Shown piece after piece: positions 21,202 to 30,828 of a stretch of DNA of 38,155 bases; position 1 is the stretch's first letter, and each line of letters starts with the position of its first letter. A program made the translations under genes and the position numbers. The notes under the pieces are model-generated. The model did no database searches. It was not told the origin of the DNA and saw only the letters and a list, made by a program, of their open reading frames with translations. The DNA comes from Methanobacteriota archaeon (lineage in GTDB: Archaea > Thermoplasmatota > Poseidoniia > MGIII > CG-Epi1). The stretch lies in assembly GCA_002687355.1 (NCBI GenBank), contig NYZZ01000041.1:1-38155 (forward strand). Reading direction: 5' to 3'.

Positions 21202-22702
21202 CGTCCCATTCCATATCGTCACCCTGAGAGGAGCGGCGCAGCGCCACCAAAACCCCTAAAACAACCAGCACGGCAAAGCTGGCGATGCCGAGTGTTAACG
21301 TGTCCTCCTCCCTGAGGCGGTCAAGCCAACCGCCAGTCAGTGATTGCTCCTGTTCTTGCCCAACCGTGAGCGAGTATTCAATCACATTGTTGGTCTCGTC
21401 GGTCTCGACAGCGTGGTCGCCGTCATCCAGCACTATGCGCAACGTGTAACTACCAGCCTGGTCGAAGTTGAGGGTAAAGGTGAACTCCTCACTTTGGCCA
21501 GGCGAGAGCCAAGCAAAGTCATCTTCCAGCAAGAGTAACTCGCCTCCCTCGAAACTGTAGTAAATATCCACAGTGAGTGGGTAACCATTGATGGCGGAGT
21601 CGCCGCTAGTGCGTGCCGTTACAGTGAGAGTAAAATCGCTGCCTTCAACGACGCTGCTAGAATTGACCAGGCCATTCACCATCACATCCTCCCAACTAAG
21701 GGCGTTGTCTAGTTGGTGTTGCTGCACCACTAAGTGCAGCTTCTCATCGCCAGTGCTCTCCCACTGGTTGCCCTGGACGTCACCACAGCTAACTGTCAGT
21801 AGGTAAGTGTCGCTCGGCGCGCCGCTGTCACCGTAAGCCCACTCCCACCCCACGCGCAATCCTTCTCCGTCGTCCTCCAGCAAGACACCGCCACTAACTG
21901 TGGCGGAAGTCCCGGTGCTAACACCTCCGACTTTCAGCTCCCACGTTCCAGACTGCAAATCATCGTTGCCAAAGGCAGAGAGCAACCAAGTTTCCACCTT
22001 TACTACGCTGCGAGAGTGATCTACCTCAATTCTAGGGAACTCACTCCGGAAGTGGTCCATTTCCATTGCAATACTAGCAGGGTGATTGTGACTGGAAGTA
22101 AGTACAACAATCTGGTTGTTATCCTGATTTCCGAAGGGATCCGAAATATCGAAGTCATCTCCACCAGAGTATTCTAGGTCGACCCGGATAGTCTCGTTAC
22201 GGTCAATCTGGTACTCGCTGTCGAGCGAGAAATTGGTTGCGAAGTGAGCTGCGTTGTCATTGACCGTGCGCGCCTCGGTTTCGCTCTGTAGGAAAACCGT
22301 TCCATCAATTCCCGGTATAATCAAACTGACCCGGAACTGCACATCCTTTACAGAGCCGGATGTGGCTTTCGCCCAGATTTCGAAGGGGACCTCGCCACGT
22401 ACAGTGACATTAGTCACCAGTTCTGAGCTGTACCAGCTGCCAACATCCTCCCACTGCCGGCTGTTTCCAGGTGGTGCCCCACGCCGGTTCCCGTCTTGCG
22501 GACAGTCGCTTTCAGTGCCGTTACCACTTACTGGCGCAGTGGTGTTGAAACTGCCACTACCGTCATCCAAGTCACCATAGAAGTACAAATTGAGCTCGTG
22601 GAACTCACCACTGCCGTAGTCTGGCTCGGCTGCGCGTGCCGTGTCACCGTGCAGCAGCGATAGCAGGAGCAAGATAGTCGTGAGAGTTGCGCGCGCACGC
22701 AT
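21185..22702 (-). CDS. Secreted or surface CARDB-domain protein with C-terminal membrane anchor
   Basis: The protein (505 aa) begins with a signal peptide (residues about 3-24, ATLTTILLLLSLLHGDTARA). Residues 345-450 resemble a CARDB/Ig-like adhesion domain: SVVEGSDFTLTVTARTSGDS, then GQSEEFTFTLNFDQAGSYTLRIVLDDG and ETDETNNVIEYSLTV. A single membrane helix at about 470-488 (LGIASFAVLVVLGVLVAL) is followed by a short basic then highly acidic tail (DDMEWDDDDEF). The first 300 residues are beta-rich and unassigned. It should be anchored in the membrane with the bulk outside, where it may serve as a cell-surface or adhesion protein. Partner and ligand are unknown. Confidence 0.82.
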   Translation of the reverse strand: MRARATLTTILLLLSLLHGDTARAAEPDYGSGEFHELNLYFYGDLDDGSGSFNTTAPVSGNGTESDCPQDGNRRGAPPGNSRQWEDVGSWYSSELVTNVTVRGEVPFEIWAKATSGSVKDVQFRVSLIIPGIDGTVFLQSETEARTVNDNAAHFATNFSLDSEYQIDRNETIRVDLEYSGGDDFDISDPFGNQDNNQIVVLTSSHNHPASIAMEMDHFRSEFPRIEVDHSRSVVKVETWLLSAFGNDDLQSGTWELKVGGVSTGTSATVSGGVLLEDDGEGLRVGWEWAYGDSGAPSDTYLLTVSCGDVQGNQWESTGDEKLHLVVQQHQLDNALSWEDVMVNGLVNSSSVVEGSDFTLTVTARTSGDSAINGYPLTVDIYYSFEGGELLLLEDDFAWLSPGQSEEFTFTLNFDQAGSYTLRIVLDDGDHAVETDETNNVIEYSLTVGQEQEQSLTGGWLDRLREEDTLTLGIASFAVLVVLGVLVALRRSSQGDDMEWDDDDEF

Positions 22703-22725
22703 ATGGCTTTGCGACCTAAAGCGCT

Positions 22726-22735
22726 CCTTTAAAGG
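22726..22735 (-). promoter_or_regulatory. TATA-like box of the CARDB gene
   Basis: CCTTTAAAGG is a perfect 10-bp palindrome centred about 28 bases before the ATG at 22702, just beyond the stop of the upstream ACT-domain gene, so the CARDB gene probably has its own leaderless transcript. Confidence 0.5.
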
Positions 22736-22740
22736 TTCCC

Positions 22741-23124
22741 TCAGCCAAGTGCTTTCTGTGCAGCCTCAAGGTTCGAAACGTGTGCTACTAGAACCGAGTT
22801 ACGACCCGCGGCAGAGCCGTAAATGTAGTGTATATTGACGTCTGCGCTCGCCAATTTTGCGGACGCTGCTGCCAGCGCGCCTTTTTCGTGCGGGAGCTCA
22901 ATAGCCAGCACCTTGTTCATGACGGTGCTGTGACCCAGCGCTTCGATTGTCTTGCGAGTCGCCGCCCAGTCGCTGGTCACTAGCCGCATCACTGCGTGAT
23001 CGCTAGCGTCTACTACTGAGAGCGCGATTAGGTTCACGCCAGCGTCAGTCAGCGCATCACCTACGGCAGCCAGTTGTCCGGGGCGGTTCTTCAACATTAC
23101 CGAAATCTGTCTTTCAATACTCAT
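22741..23124 (-). CDS. Tandem ACT-domain regulatory protein
   Basis: The protein (127 aa from ATG 23124) consists of two ACT domains. The first is RQISVMLKNRPGQLAAVGDALTDAGVNLIALSV, with the N-x-P-G-x-L ligand-binding turn. The second begins VLAIELPHEKGALAAASAKLASADVNIHYIYG. Stand-alone ACT pairs bind amino acids and regulate metabolic enzymes or transcription, usually as dimers; the ligand here is unknown. Start 23124 gives the usual beginning; an ATG at 23157 would add 11 residues without family support. A TATA-like GCATATAACT at 23171-23180 implies a leader of roughly 25 bases. Confidence 0.85.
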   Translation of the reverse strand: MSIERQISVMLKNRPGQLAAVGDALTDAGVNLIALSVVDASDHAVMRLVTSDWAATRKTIEALGHSTVMNKVLAIELPHEKGALAAASAKLASADVNIHYIYGSAAGRNSVLVAHVSNLEAAQKALG

Positions 23125-23170
23125 TTTTACACTTCCCATATTGGTCGGGTCTCGCAAAGCTGTCTGATTT

Positions 23171-23180
23171 AGTTATATGC
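23171..23180 (-). promoter_or_regulatory. TATA-like box of the ACT-domain gene
   Basis: On the minus strand GCATATAACT lies about 51 bases before the chosen ATG at 23124, placing initiation near 23149. Confidence 0.45.
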
Positions 23181-23199
23181 TTTTCGGCAGCGGCCAAAC

Positions 23200-24498
<1,299 letters not shown>

Positions 24499-24562
24499 CT
24501 ACACCAGAAACTCAAAGCAGCACTAAATCTCTGAAAACCCGTTTTTTCGTCGAGGGAATCGA

Positions 24563-24571
24563 TTTTTATAC
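24563..24571 (+). promoter_or_regulatory. TATA-like box of the DUF5679 gene
   Basis: TTTTTATAC is centred about 26 bases before the ATG at 24593, which fits a leaderless start. Confidence 0.55.
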
Positions 24572-24592
24572 TCTATCCGGCGTGCGGCGGCC

Positions 24593-24739
24593 ATGACGGA
24601 AGCCTACTGCGTCAAATGCAAAGCTAAGAGGGAAATGAACAACCCTAATAAGGTCACTATGAAGAACGGCCGGAATGCAATGAAGGGCACCTGCCCCAAA
24701 TGCAGCACCGGGATGTACCGAATCCTCGGGAACAGTTAG
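24593..24739 (+). CDS. DUF5679 small zinc-ribbon-like protein
   Basis: This 48-aa protein matches the DUF5679 pattern: AYCVKCKAKREMNNP, then a TMKNGRNAMKGTCPKCSTGMYRIL tail. The two CxxC pairs (C6/C9 and C34/C37) should bind one zinc. The family is short and widespread in archaea and some bacteria, sometimes fused to DNA-related enzymes such as topoisomerases; the nearby convergent topoisomerase VI subunit A gene is worth noting but does not prove a link. The stop at 24737-24739 is 3 bases from that gene's 3' end. Confidence 0.88.
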   Translation: MTEAYCVKCKAKREMNNPNKVTMKNGRNAMKGTCPKCSTGMYRILGNS

Positions 24740-24742
24740 TCT

Positions 24743-25825
24743 TCAAAGACCGATTTCGGCTAGCTTCTCCGGCAAGTATGTGTCGGTTACGAAGTCGAGG
24801 CCGTACTTGGCTAGAGCCTGCTGCTCAGCCTTGAGCCCTAGTTCCAACTGTAGCTCGATTTCGGAACTCCAGTAGTCTTCGGCGAAGCGGGGGTCGCTGC
24901 GCATCGATTTCAGCGCCTGCCGATCGCGCTCGTTCAGGTTGTCGTGCGGTAGATCATAGTTTGAGATGTCTGAGGGTGTTACTCCTAGATAACGGGCTGA
25001 AGGTGTGGCTAGCACATGCGAAATGTGCGCGGTCTTGATTGCGCCGTAAGCAATCGATCCGTAGATGCGGTATGACCAAGGATCTGCGTCGGTAAAAACC
25101 AGCAACGGCAGTCCGGATTCCTGTTGTAGCCGCTGCAAGAACTGCCGCGTTGAACGTGCGGGCTGGCCTTTGATATGGACCAAGATGGCGCCATGAGTCT
25201 CGTCAAACCCATTCTCAATCAGCCGATCGAACATGCCGCCAGTCTCTATGGCTATAATGCAGCGTGCGTCGCCGAAATTGTCGAAAGTGATTTTCTCCGG
25301 CTCGACATTGTAGGGAATGCCATAGCCAGTGTCGCCTACGTCGTCGCGACAGTTGATGCGCATTTGTTTTCCCTTGCGATTGATTTCCGTAAGCGTTAGG
25401 TTTCCTAGCACCTTGGCACCATCCTCTTCGGGACGAATCTTGAAGTCCTCGCGCTGGAAACTAGTCACAATTTCCAAATCCTCGATTAGTTTGTTCGACT
25501 CGTCCTGCGAATGGAACTTGCCCAATTCCCACCCCTCGGAGATGTAGTAAAGCTCCCTGAGGGTCGATGATTTTTGCTGCCCAACCATATCGCGGATGAA
25601 GTCCAGTAAGTAGGTGGTGCGCAGTAGCATGTATGCTCCGTCCAGCTTCTTAGCCGTGCGGGTGGTTTTGGCACTGCCGTATTTCCAAACCTGTTGACTC
25701 TCATCAAAGATTATGTTAGACTTACTGCGGGTTGGAATCTGCATCTCGGGGACATGTCCCCCAACAAGCTGCCTGTGGATACGATTCGCAATCTGTTCCA
25801 ACTGGCCGATGGCTGCCTGGCTCAT
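24743..25825 (-). CDS. top6A: DNA topoisomerase VI subunit A
   Basis: The protein (360 aa) is the Spo11-like catalytic subunit of topoisomerase VI, which cuts both DNA strands and relaxes supercoils with subunit B. The winged-helix CAP domain holds TLRELYYIS, in which the second tyrosine (Y94) aligns with the catalytic tyrosine of Spo11. The Toprim domain has E194 (IAIETGGMF) and D246/D248 (LVFTDADPW), the Mg2+ site. Length is normal. Subunit B is usually encoded next to it, but is not in this window: upstream lies a divergent biosynthetic gene. Thermoplasmatales are known to lack topoisomerase VI, so its presence argues against that order. Confidence 0.95.
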   Translation of the reverse strand: MSQAAIGQLEQIANRIHRQLVGGHVPEMQIPTRSKSNIIFDESQQVWKYGSAKTTRTAKKLDGAYMLLRTTYLLDFIRDMVGQQKSSTLRELYYISEGWELGKFHSQDESNKLIEDLEIVTSFQREDFKIRPEEDGAKVLGNLTLTEINRKGKQMRINCRDDVGDTGYGIPYNVEPEKITFDNFGDARCIIAIETGGMFDRLIENGFDETHGAILVHIKGQPARSTRQFLQRLQQESGLPLLVFTDADPWSYRIYGSIAYGAIKTAHISHVLATPSARYLGVTPSDISNYDLPHDNLNERDRQALKSMRSDPRFAEDYWSSEIELQLELGLKAEQQALAKYGLDFVTDTYLPEKLAEIGL

Positions 25826-25927
25826 AGAGCGTTACAGGGCACCCGGTTATTGGCTTGGTGGTCCTTAGCTAGAATGCCTTGGTAATAAACCCACCAAAAT
25901 AATCTTATTGTCCCTGACTAGGGCGCT

Positions 25928-26662
25928 GTGGGTAAAATTCCAGAAGACCATCCACGTTACCAGTCACTAGTCGCGCGAGAGAAGCTGATTGCTGCCGGTG
26001 AGCTGGTTGCTGGCGCTGGTCTAATTGCACATGGCCGAGGTGAGGCTTTCGACTACCTACTAGGTGAGAAAACAACCGGCCCTGCGTACAGCGCCATCAA
26101 CGTCGCCGCAGAGTTGCTTTGCAATGCGCGCCAGCCCGTTATCTCAGCAAATGGAAACTCCATTGCACTGGCAGGTCCTGCTATTGCTGAGCTGGCAATC
26201 GCCATTCCGGCACGAGTGGAAGTGAACCTATTCCATCGCTCCTCTGCGCGGGTGAGTGGGTTAGCGGCACTACTGCGTGAGGCTGGTATCGAACCATTGG
26301 GAGAAAGGCCAGACTTCCATATCCCAGGTCTTGCTTCGGAGAGGGCTAAATGCAGCCGTGCAGGCATTGGCGATGCAGATGTTGTGCTGGTGCCGCTTGA
26401 AGATGGCGATCGCTGCCAAGCACTAGTCGACCTAGGCAAGAAAGTCATTGCAATTGATCTTAATCCACTTTCGCGCACGGCACGTACAGCACACGTAACT
26501 ATCGTTGATGAATTAACGCGGTGCTTGCCGCTGCTTATTACTGCTGTGAATAGGAAAAAACCAGCAGGCGCCGATTTTGACAATGAAAAGAATTTAGGCA
26601 AAGTTATGGAACAGATGCGCATAGTCTTGAAAAACATGCAGACAAGAACCGGAGAGGGGTGA
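25928..26662 (+). CDS. 4-phosphopantoate--beta-alanine ligase
   Basis: The protein (244 aa, GTG start) is the archaeal phosphopantothenate synthetase (formerly DUF137). It joins 4-phosphopantoate and beta-alanine using ATP in the archaeal CoA pathway. Diagnostic stretches are IPEDHPRYQSLVAREKL, GAGLIAHGRGEAFDYLLGEKTTG, PVISANGNSIAL and VEVNLFHRSSARV. The cytoplasmic enzyme is normally a homodimer of about this size. No pantoate kinase gene is adjacent. The last 25 or so codons become AT-rich, just before the AT-rich segment that follows. The GTG start lies about 25 bases after an AT-rich stretch (AAAATAATCTTA) that may be its TATA box. Confidence 0.93.
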   Translation: MGKIPEDHPRYQSLVAREKLIAAGELVAGAGLIAHGRGEAFDYLLGEKTTGPAYSAINVAAELLCNARQPVISANGNSIALAGPAIAELAIAIPARVEVNLFHRSSARVSGLAALLREAGIEPLGERPDFHIPGLASERAKCSRAGIGDADVVLVPLEDGDRCQALVDLGKKVIAIDLNPLSRTARTAHVTIVDELTRCLPLLITAVNRKKPAGADFDNEKNLGKVMEQMRIVLKNMQTRTGEG

Positions 26663-26835
26663 CACGCACCCCATCATTTCGCATGGAAATACATTACATT
26701 TTTATATTTATTTAATTTATATTCATTAGAAAATATATTAATAAAAAGCTCGTGTTCCACAAGAAATAAAGGGGTCAGCCCCAAAACAAACCGCCTAGTA
26801 AAAAAAAGTGCAATACCACGTTAAGGTTATTCTAT
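26663..26835. other. AT-rich intergenic stretch
   Basis: This 173-base gap between convergent genes is extremely AT-rich in its middle (runs such as TTTATATTTATTTAATTTATATT). It has T- and A-tracts that could stop transcription from both sides, and a short inverted element GGGG-TCAG-CCCC near 26771-26782. No gene is apparent. Confidence 0.6.
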
Positions 26836-27228
26836 TCACTTCCTAATTTTTTGTAAATCTCCAGAAAACGCTAACGCAGCAACAATCAATAGAAATTGAA
26901 CAAACAGCCTCACAAGATGCCCGTTCGTTGTAAGCCTAGTGCCATTGAATGGAACATCATTAGTCCACATGTAGATGTTTGCAGGATAAACAGCCAGCAA
27001 GAACAACGCCATAAGCCGCCCAGTAATTTCTCTGGTATCTGGATAAATAATACCCGAACCACCTCCAATTTCCATAGCTCCCGTTAAGTAAACTAAGAAC
27101 AAAGGAAATGGAAGATAAGACGGAACAATCTCTACAAATTTTTGAGGCTCCCTGAAATGCTCAACACCAACCGCAATGAACGATATTCCATAGCCTAAAG
27201 CCAATAAGTGGACAATAGTTGTTGACAA
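26836..27228 (-). CDS. DoxX-like four-helix membrane protein
   Basis: This 130-aa protein has four hydrophobic segments and the pattern of DoxX-like predicted membrane proteins (COG4270 type): GVEHFREPQKFVEIVPSYLPFPLFLVYLTGAMEIGGGSG, then a polar turn DTREITGRLMAL, and YPANIYMWTND. The function of the family is uncertain; members are linked to redox or thiol metabolism. Its ATG is one base after the glyS stop, so it is co-transcribed with the tRNA synthetase. It is AT-rich in codon use, unlike the genes on either side of this segment, and so shares the origin of the 3' half of glyS. Confidence 0.75.
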   Translation of the reverse strand: MSTTIVHLLALGYGISFIAVGVEHFREPQKFVEIVPSYLPFPLFLVYLTGAMEIGGGSGIIYPDTREITGRLMALFLLAVYPANIYMWTNDVPFNGTRLTTNGHLVRLFVQFLLIVAALAFSGDLQKIRK

Positions 27229-27229
27229 A

Positions 27230-28831
27230 CTACCGCCTGACTTTGTCTAACGCGTCTTCAATCGAAAGCCGGTTTTGATTCTTAGAATCTCTTTCTCTCA
27301 AAGTTACAGTACCATCTTCTAATGTTTGGTGATCAATGGTCATCGAAAAGAATATTCCTATTTCATCGGCTCTTGCATATCTTCTGCCTATAGATCCTGC
27401 TTCGTCATAGTACGCATCTACACCCATGTCTAATGCAGATTGCAAGATTTCTTGAGCCTTTTCATCCAATCTGTCCTTTGTCATAAGGGGGGCCACGAGC
27501 AAATCATAAGGTGAGGTTTCTTGTGGAAGAGAAATCCATTCTCTTTCCCCATCACGTTTCCAGGAACTTTCCAATAAACAGTACAAAATACGATCCAAAC
27601 CAAAAGATGGCTCTACAACATAAGGAAAGACCATTTCACTTCCTCTTTCCGTTTTTTGAGATAAATATTCTTCTGACAAAACAATAGTCTTTCCGTTAGC
27701 TTTAATAGAAATATCCGGCTCAATATCAACATTTTTGATTGCTTCTAAAATTGACTTCGCTTTGCCTTTGAACTCCTTACCTAATTTTCCAATATTAGGC
27801 ACCCATACTTCCCTTTCTTTTTCAGTGCCGGGTAGAGGAACTCTGAATTCTTTAGAAGAAGAAGAATCGTGTGCAGATAAATCATAATCTCCTCGGTGAG
27901 CAACGCCTACTACCTCTACCCAACCTAAAGAAGTGTAAATCTCTCCATCCCAGCAGTCGCTAGAGTAATGGGCCATTTCATTTGCCCTATGTTGTCTAAA
28001 TCTAAGTTTGTCTTTTGCTACACCAAGACTAGTTAAGAAATTTTGAGTCCTAGCCAAATGTGTTGCGACTAACGAGGAATCAACAATTCCAGAGCTTAAT
28101 GCATTGCCAACTGTTGTTGATTTCTTTTTTCCTTTCGCGGGAACTAGATTAATTTCTATCGATTCAAGGGGATTTGGCAACTCAGGCTCGTCATTCGGCA
28201 AGAAGAAATGCTCCAGCTCGAGTTGTGTGAACTCACGCAGCCGCAATGGCCCCTGTCGCGGTGCAATTTCATTGCGGAAGGCGCGTCCGACCTGTGCTGC
28301 AGCCAGTGGCAGTTTACCTCGATTCTGCCGTAGCAGCCATGGGAAGGCCTGGAAAATCCCCTGCGCAGTCTCGGGCCGCAGGTAGCTAGGGGTGCCGCGA
28401 CCGGCACCAACATTTGTGGAGAACATCAAGTTGAATGGCCGTGGCACGTCGAATTTCCCGCCACAGCTTTCACATTTCTTCCCAGCTAAAGCGACAGCAA
28501 TGCCATCACGGTCAAGAGCCCCCCCACCCTCGACAAGCAGGTCTGCACGATAGAGCTTGTTACACTCGAGACACTCAACAAGCAAATCGTCAAACTCTGA
28601 GAGATGCCCAGATGCCTTGAATAGAGATTCAGGCCCGATGAGTGCACTATCGATTTCAAGCGCGCCGAAACCCAGCACGAAATGCTGTCGCCACAATTCG
28701 ATAATTTTACGGCGTAGCCGCACTCCAACCGGCCCATAGTCAAAGAAGCCGGCAACGCCACCATAGGGTTCGTATGCTGCTTGTAAGATTCCACGCCGCT
28801 TGGCGAGCGCCATAACATCCCGGAAATTCAT
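27230..28831 (-). CDS. glyS: Glycyl-tRNA synthetase, compositionally mosaic
   Basis: The protein (533 aa) is an archaeal/eukaryotic-type class II glycyl-tRNA synthetase that charges tRNA-Gly. Visible parts are the N-terminal EPYGGVAGFFDYGPVG, a zinc pair CLEC (87-90) / CESC (120-123), motif 2 FRNEIAPRQGPLRLREFTQ (185-203) and motif 3 EPSFGLDRILYCLLE, then the anticodon-binding domain with EAGSIGRRYARADEIG. ATG 28831 is chosen because the longer frame to 29128 overlaps the amidohydrolase. Codons are GC-rich up to about residue 219 and strongly AT-rich afterwards, with no break in the reading frame. One hand-counted row at 28381-28440 is 34/60 GC, whereas 27661-27720 is 18/60. Confidence 0.95.
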   Translation of the reverse strand: MNFRDVMALAKRRGILQAAYEPYGGVAGFFDYGPVGVRLRRKIIELWRQHFVLGFGALEIDSALIGPESLFKASGHLSEFDDLLVECLECNKLYRADLLVEGGGALDRDGIAVALAGKKCESCGGKFDVPRPFNLMFSTNVGAGRGTPSYLRPETAQGIFQAFPWLLRQNRGKLPLAAAQVGRAFRNEIAPRQGPLRLREFTQLELEHFFLPNDEPELPNPLESIEINLVPAKGKKKSTTVGNALSSGIVDSSLVATHLARTQNFLTSLGVAKDKLRFRQHRANEMAHYSSDCWDGEIYTSLGWVEVVGVAHRGDYDLSAHDSSSSKEFRVPLPGTEKEREVWVPNIGKLGKEFKGKAKSILEAIKNVDIEPDISIKANGKTIVLSEEYLSQKTERGSEMVFPYVVEPSFGLDRILYCLLESSWKRDGEREWISLPQETSPYDLLVAPLMTKDRLDEKAQEILQSALDMGVDAYYDEAGSIGRRYARADEIGIFFSMTIDHQTLEDGTVTLRERDSKNQNRLSIEDALDKVRR

Positions 28832-28847
28832 TCTAGCAACACCTGCT

Positions 28848-29864
28848 TCACTCGCACGTGAACCTCGTTGCGAGCACCTTGGCGCGCGGGTCAAAGACAG
28901 CTTCCAGCGGGTCGACCCGGGGCTGCGAAAGCAGAATTCTACCGCCCGGGAGGTCCACGAGGCGCTTGCACTCTTTTGCCTTCTTAAGGGTTTCATCCAA
29001 GCCCCAGCAGGCAAGTTGTAGAAGCACATCTGGCGCCACGTCAGGAAAGACCTCACGGCAGAAGCGCAGCTCTGCCAGCATGTCGAGTGTGCAGAGCATG
29101 CCGTTGTCAGTTCCAACCCCCACATCAACTCCCAGCGCTAGCAGTTCCTCCAGCGGCGGGCGCAGTCCGAAGCGCGCGTTGCTGCGTGGGCAGACCACTA
29201 CTCCGAGTCCCTTTTCGGCGATGGCATGCAGGTCTTCGTCGCTGCAGTTACAGAGGTGCACCAAGACGTCTGGTTCGTGCTCTAGCATAAGCTCTAGCGA
29301 CTCACGCTCAACCTCGGAAAAATGGAGTGCTACGAGGCCGCCGAAAACGCGCGCCTCGATCGCCATGCGATGCCCTGCCCCAGAAGCTAGATCTTTTAGT
29401 CCGGACAACCCCGCATTGCGGCTCGGCAACGGCCATCCACCGTTCGCGCGACCGAACGGAATTACCTGCGGCGCGCCTTGTTCAACACACCATCCTGCAT
29501 CAGCGGCGCCCCGCGACAGCTGCTCCAGTCCCAGTTCGCCTCCTTCACGGAAGTCGAGTATTAGTGCGGTGCCGCTGTCGGCAGCCTCGCGCAGCCCGGC
29601 TGTAATCGAGGCTGCAACGTCAGCATCGGCGAGCCAGCGCTGTTTGAAGCCATCTGGACCAACTAGCTCTGCCAACAGCTTATCGGGCACTTCGCCGCGC
29701 GCTAGAGTGTCACCCAGATGTGTGTGGCAGTTGCGAAACGGCGGCAGGATAACACCCTCCGTCGCTGGTCCCGGAGGCTCTCCATCTCCATTTTCTCCAT
29801 TCCCAGGGTCGAACCACCCATCTATGAATCCGTTCGCAGTTAGGACCGGACCGGCCCAGAGCAT
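28848..29864 (-). CDS. Amidohydrolase-family deaminase/hydrolase
   Basis: This 338-aa protein belongs to the amidohydrolase superfamily (chlorohydrolase / adenosine-type deaminase branch). The metal motif NCHTHLGD gives H-x-H on strand 1, HFSEVE supplies the H-x-x-E on strand 5, HLCNCSDED the next histidine and VGTDNG the final aspartate. Substrates in this branch include adenosine, S-adenosylhomocysteine, guanine and cytosine. It is shorter than most (about 400-450 residues) because the flanking beta-sandwich is small. Its ATG overlaps the last base of the PRPP synthetase stop (TGATG), so the two are coupled; purine salvage is a reasonable but unproven guess. The stop lies 16 bases from the glyS start. 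Confidence 0.8.
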   Translation of the reverse strand: MLWAGPVLTANGFIDGWFDPGNGENGDGEPPGPATEGVILPPFRNCHTHLGDTLARGEVPDKLLAELVGPDGFKQRWLADADVAASITAGLREAADSGTALILDFREGGELGLEQLSRGAADAGWCVEQGAPQVIPFGRANGGWPLPSRNAGLSGLKDLASGAGHRMAIEARVFGGLVALHFSEVERESLELMLEHEPDVLVHLCNCSDEDLHAIAEKGLGVVVCPRSNARFGLRPPLEELLALGVDVGVGTDNGMLCTLDMLAELRFCREVFPDVAPDVLLQLACWGLDETLKKAKECKRLVDLPGGRILLSQPRVDPLEAVFDPRAKVLATRFTCE

Positions 29865-30706
29865 CAGAGCGCCGCAGCAATAGCGGGCGCAATTGAGTAG
29901 CGAGTATAGACGCCCTCGAGAGTATCGGAGCTGAGGATATCATCGCAAACGCGGAGCCGGTTGGCAGCATCCTCGATGAACAGTCCATGGGTGCACGCCG
30001 CGAGTACTTGCCCCGCGCCTGCGTCTTTGAGCAGCCGCCCCGCCGAGGCGATGGTGCCGCCAGTCGAAATAATATCGTCTAGAATTACCACCGTTAGTCC
30101 CTTGACCGTTACTTTACCCGAGCCGGTCTCAACGGTGCGGTCGTCCACACGGACTTTGGACATGACGTGTAGCGGTGCCTTCAATTCCTTAGCGGCACGT
30201 GCACACCACTCGCGCGCCCCCTCATCAGGAGCTACAACTAGTCCCGGCTTGAATCCCTTCAGGTAGCGCACAGCTTCCTGTAGCCCATCGATGTCCTGTG
30301 TAGGGCAGCCGAAGAAAGAAAGCACTTCATCGGTATGGACCGAAACGGTGAAGACCCTGTCACTCAGCGCCCCAACAGGTCTCGCTACAGCGCGCGCCGA
30401 AATAGCTTCACCTCTCTGGAAAGTGCGCTCCTGTCGCGCGTATCCCATGTAGGGAATTATGGTTGTAATGCTCTTTGCGCCAGACTCGCGCAACGCCTCG
30501 AGAATCAACAGCAACTCGACGATACTCTCATCGGGGAAGGTATTCTGCACTACAGTAACGTCATGACCAGCAACATTCCGCAGAACACGCACGTAGCGCT
30601 CCCCATCGGGGAAACGTTTGTTAATTACGCCGCAGAACTCGGCGCCAGTCTCCTGCGCTAGCGCCACGCCGAGCCGCTGGTGAGTTGAACCACTGACAAC
30701 GAACAT
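29864..30706 (-). CDS. prs: Ribose-phosphate pyrophosphokinase (PRPP synthetase)
   Basis: The protein (280 aa) makes phosphoribosyl pyrophosphate from ribose 5-phosphate and ATP for nucleotide and histidine synthesis. It shows the N-terminal RFPDGERYVRV, the ATP-binding loop region PYMGYARQERTFQRGEAIS, and the PRPP loop LTVVILDDIISTGGTIASA. Length and motifs match archaeal short-form PRPP synthetases. The gene heads an operon whose next gene starts within its stop codon. A candidate TATA (TAATAG on the minus strand near 30731) lies about 25 bases before the ATG. Confidence 0.95.
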   Translation of the reverse strand: MFVVSGSTHQRLGVALAQETGAEFCGVINKRFPDGERYVRVLRNVAGHDVTVVQNTFPDESIVELLLILEALRESGAKSITTIIPYMGYARQERTFQRGEAISARAVARPVGALSDRVFTVSVHTDEVLSFFGCPTQDIDGLQEAVRYLKGFKPGLVVAPDEGAREWCARAAKELKAPLHVMSKVRVDDRTVETGSGKVTVKGLTVVILDDIISTGGTIASAGRLLKDAGAGQVLAACTHGLFIEDAANRLRVCDDILSSDTLEGVYTRYSIAPAIAAAL

Positions 30707-30828
30707 TACGCCGCGATTCAGGGACGGCTATTACCGCTTGCGGGGTCTGAATTCGCCGGTAGCTGTAGTGGAACGCGTGTGCCCCCGTCTATCGCGCACG
30801 CCGGCAAACGGGAACTAAGTGGCGTGAT

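Noticed and set aside
26771-26782. GGGG-TCAG-CCCC as a terminator hairpin
   Set aside because: Only four pairs and no following T-tract on either strand; archaeal termination relies on T-tracts, which are present separately nearby.
28858-29883. Long plus-strand open frame (about 340 codons) opposite the amidohydrolase gene
   Set aside because: It is Ser/Pro-rich with no family pattern, and the minus-strand frame has clear amidohydrolase metal motifs. It is a GC-driven shadow.
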